The position numbers and the translations under genes are program-made. Of a DNA stretch of 64,000 nt, positions 60,303 to 64,000 are shown one piece after another. The notes under the pieces are model-generated. The model saw only the letters and a list, made by a program, of their open reading frames with translations, was not told where the DNA came from and searched no databases. The DNA comes from Suilimivivens aceti. GTDB lineage: Bacteria > Bacillota > Clostridia > Lachnospirales > Lachnospiraceae. The stretch spans positions 186,001 through 250,000 of the forward strand of contig NZ_JAOQKJ010000001.1 in NCBI RefSeq assembly GCF_025567405.1, written 5' to 3'. Each line of letters starts with the position of its first letter. Position 1 is the first letter of the stretch.

Positions 60303-61427
60303 ATGGAAAATCAAAAGCATTCAGAAAATTTAAATAACAGCAGAAATGATCAGTCTGAAGCAGCCGCCAGGAAATGGTTCTGTAGATGTCTCAGTATCCT
60401 TGCCAGTCTGTTGATCCTGACCGGTCTTGTCGTGGTGGTCGTAGATCCCTATTTCCATTATCATAAGCCCTTTTCCTTTTTATCCTACAGGCTGTATGAG
60501 GAGCGCTATACCAATGACGGGATCTCCCGGCATTTTGACTTTGACGCCATGATCACCGGTACTTCCATGGCGCAGAACTTTAAGCCAAGTGAAATGGACG
60601 AGTTGTTTGGAACCAATGCGGTTAAAGAAACCTTCTCCGGTGCAGGCTATCAGGAGCTTTCTGAAAATCTGGGGCGTGCCCTGAAACGCAATCCGGAGCT
60701 GAAAACAGTGCTCTGGGTCGTTGATTACAATGGATTTCTCAGAGATTATGACTGGAAGCAGTATGAAGATTACCCAACCTATCTTTATGATGACAATCCA
60801 TGGAATGATACCGCTTATTTATTTAATAAATCCATTCTTTATCATGGTGTTTTTTCCAACGTGCGCATGACGCTGTCGCACACACCGAGCACTACTATGG
60901 ATGAATATTCTTCCTGGGAAAGAGACTGTGGACTAGACTATATTCTGCAGTCCTATGACAGAGAAAATGTGACCATTCCGGCGGATACCGGCTTTGGTCC
61001 TGAAGAAAAGGCGAAGGTAGAGCAGACGATCAATACAAACGTGGTTGATCTTGTCAGCCAGTACCCGGATGTGACTTTTTATATCATGTACCCGCCTTAC
61101 AGCATCTGTTACTTCGACGCTCTTATGCTGAAGGGAACCCTGGACAGACAGCTTCAGGCTGAGCAGACCGCTACCGAGCTTCTGCTTGACTGCCCGAATG
61201 TAAGGCTCTATAACTTCTTTGATCAGTATGATATCATCTGCAATACCGATTACTACTGTGACGACGGTCACTACAACGGTGAAGTAAATTCCATGCTGCT
61301 TCAGATGATTGCAGAGGATAAATGCCTTGTTACCCGTGAAAACTATCTGGAAAAGCTGGCTGCTGAAAGGGAGTTCTTCAGCAGCTATGATTATGATGCG
61401 ATCTATGAACAGGCTGGCACTGATTAA
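60303..61427 (+). CDS. SGNH acyltransferase partner (AlgJ/AlgX/DltD-like)
   Basis: 374 aa from the ATG at 60303, 14 bp after the MBOAT stop. The upstream ribosome site is weak (AAGAG). One N-terminal helix (residues 29-50) anchors the rest outside. DAMITGTSMAQNF has the SGNH nucleophile in GTS, and YYCDDGHYNGEVNSMLL carries the C-terminal DxxH (D and H). This is the pattern of DltD/AlgJ-like proteins that complete MBOAT acylation. The last codons overlap the convergent gene's stop. Confidence 0.86.
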   Translation: MENQKHSENLNNSRNDQSEAAARKWFCRCLSILASLLILTGLVVVVVDPYFHYHKPFSFLSYRLYEERYTNDGISRHFDFDAMITGTSMAQNFKPSEMDELFGTNAVKETFSGAGYQELSENLGRALKRNPELKTVLWVVDYNGFLRDYDWKQYEDYPTYLYDDNPWNDTAYLFNKSILYHGVFSNVRMTLSHTPSTTMDEYSSWERDCGLDYILQSYDRENVTIPADTGFGPEEKAKVEQTINTNVVDLVSQYPDVTFYIMYPPYSICYFDALMLKGTLDRQLQAEQTATELLLDCPNVRLYNFFDQYDIICNTDYYCDDGHYNGEVNSMLLQMIAEDKCLVTRENYLEKLAAEREFFSSYDYDAIYEQAGTD

Positions 61428-61441
61428 TCCTTCAGTGCCAG
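61414..61441. terminator. Perfect hairpin spanning both convergent stop codons
   Basis: The arms CTGGCACTGA (61414-61423) and TCAGTGCCAG (61432-61441) enclose an 8-nt loop, TTAATCCT, which contains both stop codons: TAA (61425-61427) of the rightward gene and TAA (61426-61424) of the leftward one. No U-tract follows on either strand, so termination by this hairpin alone would be weak. Confidence 0.7.
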
Positions 61442-63610
61442 TACCACATACTCTCTGTCATCCTCTGACTTCTGCAGACCCTCAGCCAGCCAGTCACTTA
61501 CATGCTCCTCATATTCCCCGGATTCCAGCATTGTCTCTGCAAATGTCTTACGAATACACAGGTAATCAGAGCCGTAATAGGTTTCCTTAAGGCTTTCCAG
61601 TGTATCCTGCGGTGTGATCATGCCGTCCACCACATCTGCCCTGTACCATGTGGAGCGATAATCAATATCATCAAAGATCACTACCGATCTTTCCGGGATC
61701 TCCGCATAAGCCTCCTCCCACTGCCTTGCCACCGCATTATAATAACAATCTGAAGCATTAAACTCCCCATTTGCCTGCAGGGAAAGGACGGAGAGCACGG
61801 TGATCACTGTCACTGCCATGCCAAAGAACCTAAACGGCTTCCTGCCCTTCACATAAGGCAGCAGTAAGCCGGCCAGCCCTATACAGATCAGGAATGTACC
61901 CGGTTCGAAAAAGCGGAAATAAAAGCTGTCCATGGATGACACATAGCGGATGCCTATAAAAATCACATCATACAGAATTCCCATCGTGATCAGCACCGAT
62001 TCTCTGGTAAAATGTCTGCAGCTCCTGAAAATAAAAGCTGCAAGTCCTGCAAGGATCAGCACAATCAGAAATACCTTCAGGTTATAAGGATAATTTTCCA
62101 GTCTCTCCGGTATTGCCAGGGAAAAGATATTGAAAAATTCTGTCAGCAGGCTTTCGATCAGATCATTGGTGAGCGCCTGGTAATCATCCCACCACATAGT
62201 TCTGCTCACCCCCGATGCCATTCCATTCATAATCTTGTTCATGGCCAGGTAAGCAACGCTCAAAAGTCCCGATACCAGCGCTGTCAGTGTCAGCTTCCCT
62301 GCCCGTATCAGGTAGGCCTTATCCTTTTTCCTTTGAAACAGGAAAAAAAGGATCAGAATATAAACCCCTGTTACGATCCACACATAAATACCATAATACC
62401 GGGTCAGGAAGCAGGAAAGTCCCATGATGCCAAGAAGCACATACCATTTCGCATCTGTTTTTTCATCCTGCAATATCCTGGCCAGTATCAGGCCAAAGCA
62501 GAGCATGAATAAAATAAAGGGGATCTCGCTCCAGGTATAATAGCACAGTGTCAGAAAGCCTGTATTGGTCAGGCAGAGCGCATACAGCCATGCCTCCCTT
62601 TTAAAGCAGAGCCGCAGTACCACGAGCAGTAAAAAAACTGTGACCATAGCCACTATCTTCGATGCCAGATAGGCATTTGCTCCCGTGATCAGCATGATCC
62701 CTGCGATCATTACCGAATACAGGATCGGCCAGTTGGCAAACCAGGAACGGTATCCGGCAATGCCATCATACTGAAAGCCATTTCCCTGTACCAGGTTTTC
62801 TGCCTCCCTCATATATCCGGCAGAATCAGCCGAAATATAAATCCCATTCAGATATGCCCTTGCATAGATGCTGATACAGATCGCAGCGAATAGAAGAAGC
62901 AGAAAGCAGTCACTTCCATAGCTGTCAATCCATTTTTCAAAAGGAATCTTCTGAAATGCAGCACAGATCTGTTCTCTGCCGATCCATACCAGAGAAAGCC
63001 ATGCGATAAGGAGCAGGATACAGACCGGAACAGAATAATAAAAAATATCTCCGTATGTAACATGTGTCTGCTCCGTCTGCAGAATACCAAGGGAAATGCC
63101 ATAGGGCAACACTTCCTGCCCCTGCCATACAGCTTCTTCAAAAGGCAGCTCTCTGCCCCACCCTTCCGGAACCTGCATGAAATAGGGCTCTGCTCCCTCC
63201 GCCCGGATCGTCAGCTGATAGCTTTCTCCCTCTATAAAAGAAGCATTTCCCGGAAAGGTTCCCCACTTGCCTGCTGTAAAATCGGTAACAGGGCAGGATC
63301 CATTCAGAAGCACATCCTCTTCCTCATTCTTAAGTGTCAGCCTGAGCGTTCCACTGTCCTTTTCAGAGATATTGACAAGCAGCAGCTGAAAGCCACTGAT
63401 GGAAAAGTCCTGCGCTGCCTTTAGTGTTATTGTCAGTGGTTCTCCATCCTCACAGACCACATAAACCGGATCAGGATCGATCGTTGGAAGTATTTCCGTA
63501 CTGGCAATGCTGTTCTGTGCCGTATGGGTAAGTATCAGCATTACTCCCAGAAACACTATGATCCCGGCCATGCTCAAAGCTATCCTCTTAATCCATTTTT
63601 GATTCTTCAT
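61424..63610 (-). CDS. Large GT-C-like membrane protein
   Basis: 728 aa from the ATG at 63610, chosen for its GGAGAAG site; it lies 23 bp inside the end of the upstream gene. One N-terminal helix (about residues 9-25), a beta-rich outer domain of about 150 residues, then about 11 helices and a soluble C-terminus. NGIYISADSAGYMREAENL resembles the acidic loop of GT-C (ArnT/PMT-like) enzymes. The arrangement is like that of 22577-24910. The donor is probably a polyprenyl-phosphate sugar. Confidence 0.7.
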   Translation of the reverse strand: MKNQKWIKRIALSMAGIIVFLGVMLILTHTAQNSIASTEILPTIDPDPVYVVCEDGEPLTITLKAAQDFSISGFQLLLVNISEKDSGTLRLTLKNEEEDVLLNGSCPVTDFTAGKWGTFPGNASFIEGESYQLTIRAEGAEPYFMQVPEGWGRELPFEEAVWQGQEVLPYGISLGILQTEQTHVTYGDIFYYSVPVCILLLIAWLSLVWIGREQICAAFQKIPFEKWIDSYGSDCFLLLLFAAICISIYARAYLNGIYISADSAGYMREAENLVQGNGFQYDGIAGYRSWFANWPILYSVMIAGIMLITGANAYLASKIVAMVTVFLLLVVLRLCFKREAWLYALCLTNTGFLTLCYYTWSEIPFILFMLCFGLILARILQDEKTDAKWYVLLGIMGLSCFLTRYYGIYVWIVTGVYILILFFLFQRKKDKAYLIRAGKLTLTALVSGLLSVAYLAMNKIMNGMASGVSRTMWWDDYQALTNDLIESLLTEFFNIFSLAIPERLENYPYNLKVFLIVLILAGLAAFIFRSCRHFTRESVLITMGILYDVIFIGIRYVSSMDSFYFRFFEPGTFLICIGLAGLLLPYVKGRKPFRFFGMAVTVITVLSVLSLQANGEFNASDCYYNAVARQWEEAYAEIPERSVVIFDDIDYRSTWYRADVVDGMITPQDTLESLKETYYGSDYLCIRKTFAETMLESGEYEEHVSDWLAEGLQKSEDDREYVVLALKD

Positions 63611-64000
63611 ACATCTTCTCCGCAAGCTTTAATGCCAGTTCTACCACCAGATCAGAATTATAATGGCAGTGTTCTCCCCATCTTCCCAGGCCATATACCC
63701 CTTTTGTCCTGCAAAAGCCAAGGAGTCTGTCCATGATCTCCGGCTTCCCTACTGTGTTCAGTGGATAAGCATATTCGTTCATATAGGTAAATTCTGCCTC
63801 CTCCCGGTAAAGAGAAACCCGCTCCTTCCGTGTCTCCAGCCAGTACCCCCTGCTGCCCTGGCAGAAATTGTGTCTTACCAGAATACGGTGATAGGGCTTT
63901 TTCTCATCCGGAATATATAACCACTGGGCTTTTGTATCCAGCATTTCCCCGATGTATCTCGTTTCTATTGCACTGGATTTCAGCTTCTTTACAGAAGATA
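63588..64000 (-). CDS. FAD-dependent UGM/amine-oxidase-like enzyme, C-terminal part
   Basis: Open to the right edge, so the N-terminus (with the dinucleotide-binding fold) is missing. About 136 residues are visible. EYAYPLNTVGKPEIMDRLLGF and GVYGLGRWGEHCHYNSDLVVELALKLAEKM match the C-terminal FAD-binding GRWG...YxNxD block of protoporphyrinogen-oxidase-like and UDP-galactopyranose-mutase-like proteins. In a glycan locus a UDP-sugar mutase-like or oxidoreductase role is likely. It is transcribed leftward into the GT-C-like gene. Confidence 0.75.
   Translation of the reverse strand, partial: SSVKKLKSSAIETRYIGEMLDTKAQWLYIPDEKKPYHRILVRHNFCQGSRGYWLETRKERVSLYREEAEFTYMNEYAYPLNTVGKPEIMDRLLGFCRTKGVYGLGRWGEHCHYNSDLVVELALKLAEKMYEESKMD

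Noticed and set aside
1..64000. tRNA, rRNA or riboswitch genes
   Set aside because: I saw no cloverleaf-type, rRNA-like or known riboswitch-like sequence in the gaps; most gaps are too short.

Overview
The window reads as a low-to-moderate G+C Bacillota chromosome, most likely a gut Lachnospiraceae-type clostridium. This is inferred from strong AGGAGG ribosome sites, frequent TTG/ATGA-coupled starts, the IS66 type, and CotH, DUF4956, DUF2304 and DUF6056 proteins. No rRNA, tRNA or CRISPR array was found, so the taxonomy is inference only. Nearly all of the window is one surface-glycan (capsule or cell-wall polysaccharide) locus with a small accessory island at its left end.

Left end (1-9007). 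A multi-spanning membrane protein runs off the left edge. Next comes a four-gene leftward operon of unknown function: a ComEC-like metallo-beta-lactamase-fold hydrolase, a 150-aa alpha/beta protein with a possible His/Cys dyad, a four-helix membrane protein and a coiled-coil protein with a membrane helix at each end. Divergent from it is an AAA15/OLD-like ATPase. These five genes look like a conflict or defence module, but that is inference. They are followed by a cluster of hairpins and a complete IS66-family element. The IS66 left terminal repeat is duplicated in tandem, no target duplication was found, and the right end truncates an SGNH-hydrolase gene.

Glycan locus (9269-54267). About 37 genes lie on the minus strand with no gap longer than about 61 bp, consistent with one roughly 45-kb unit transcribed leftward from a promoter at 54346-54374. 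That promoter's -35 box lies in a perfect 25-bp palindrome. The right half carries a PglK-like ABC flippase, many glycosyltransferases, a pyruvyl transferase, a Wzx flippase, a GH88/GH105 hydrolase, Wzy-like polymerases, acyltransferases, fucosyltransferases and a GT26-GT4 fusion. The middle has GT4 enzymes, DUF6056/GT-C membrane proteins, a GT-D enzyme, a second PglK-like ABC flippase and a GT2/DUF2304/GT-C set. The visibly AT-richer left part (about 9.2-20 kb) has a WbsX protein, a WecE-like aminotransferase with an acetyltransferase, a second Wzx flippase, and a cassette that appears to make, activate and transfer a CMP-linked ulosonic acid: HMGL-type aldolase fused to an MptE-like domain, KdsB-like cytidylyltransferase, GT52-like transferase, HAD phosphatase, CatB-type acetyltransferase and methyltransferase.

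Right end (54494-64000). A rightward operon encodes a GT-C-like membrane protein, a CotH-family kinase, a DUF4956 membrane protein, an MBOAT O-acyltransferase and its SGNH (AlgJ/DltD-like) partner, plausibly modifying envelope polymers. It meets head-on a leftward pair, another large GT-C-like protein and the C-terminal part of a FAD-dependent UGM/amine-oxidase-like enzyme. The two convergent stop codons overlap inside a perfect hairpin.

The most unusual parts are the ulosonic-acid cassette, the MBL/150-aa/4TM operon, the duplicated export machinery in one transcription unit and the palindrome-controlled promoter.
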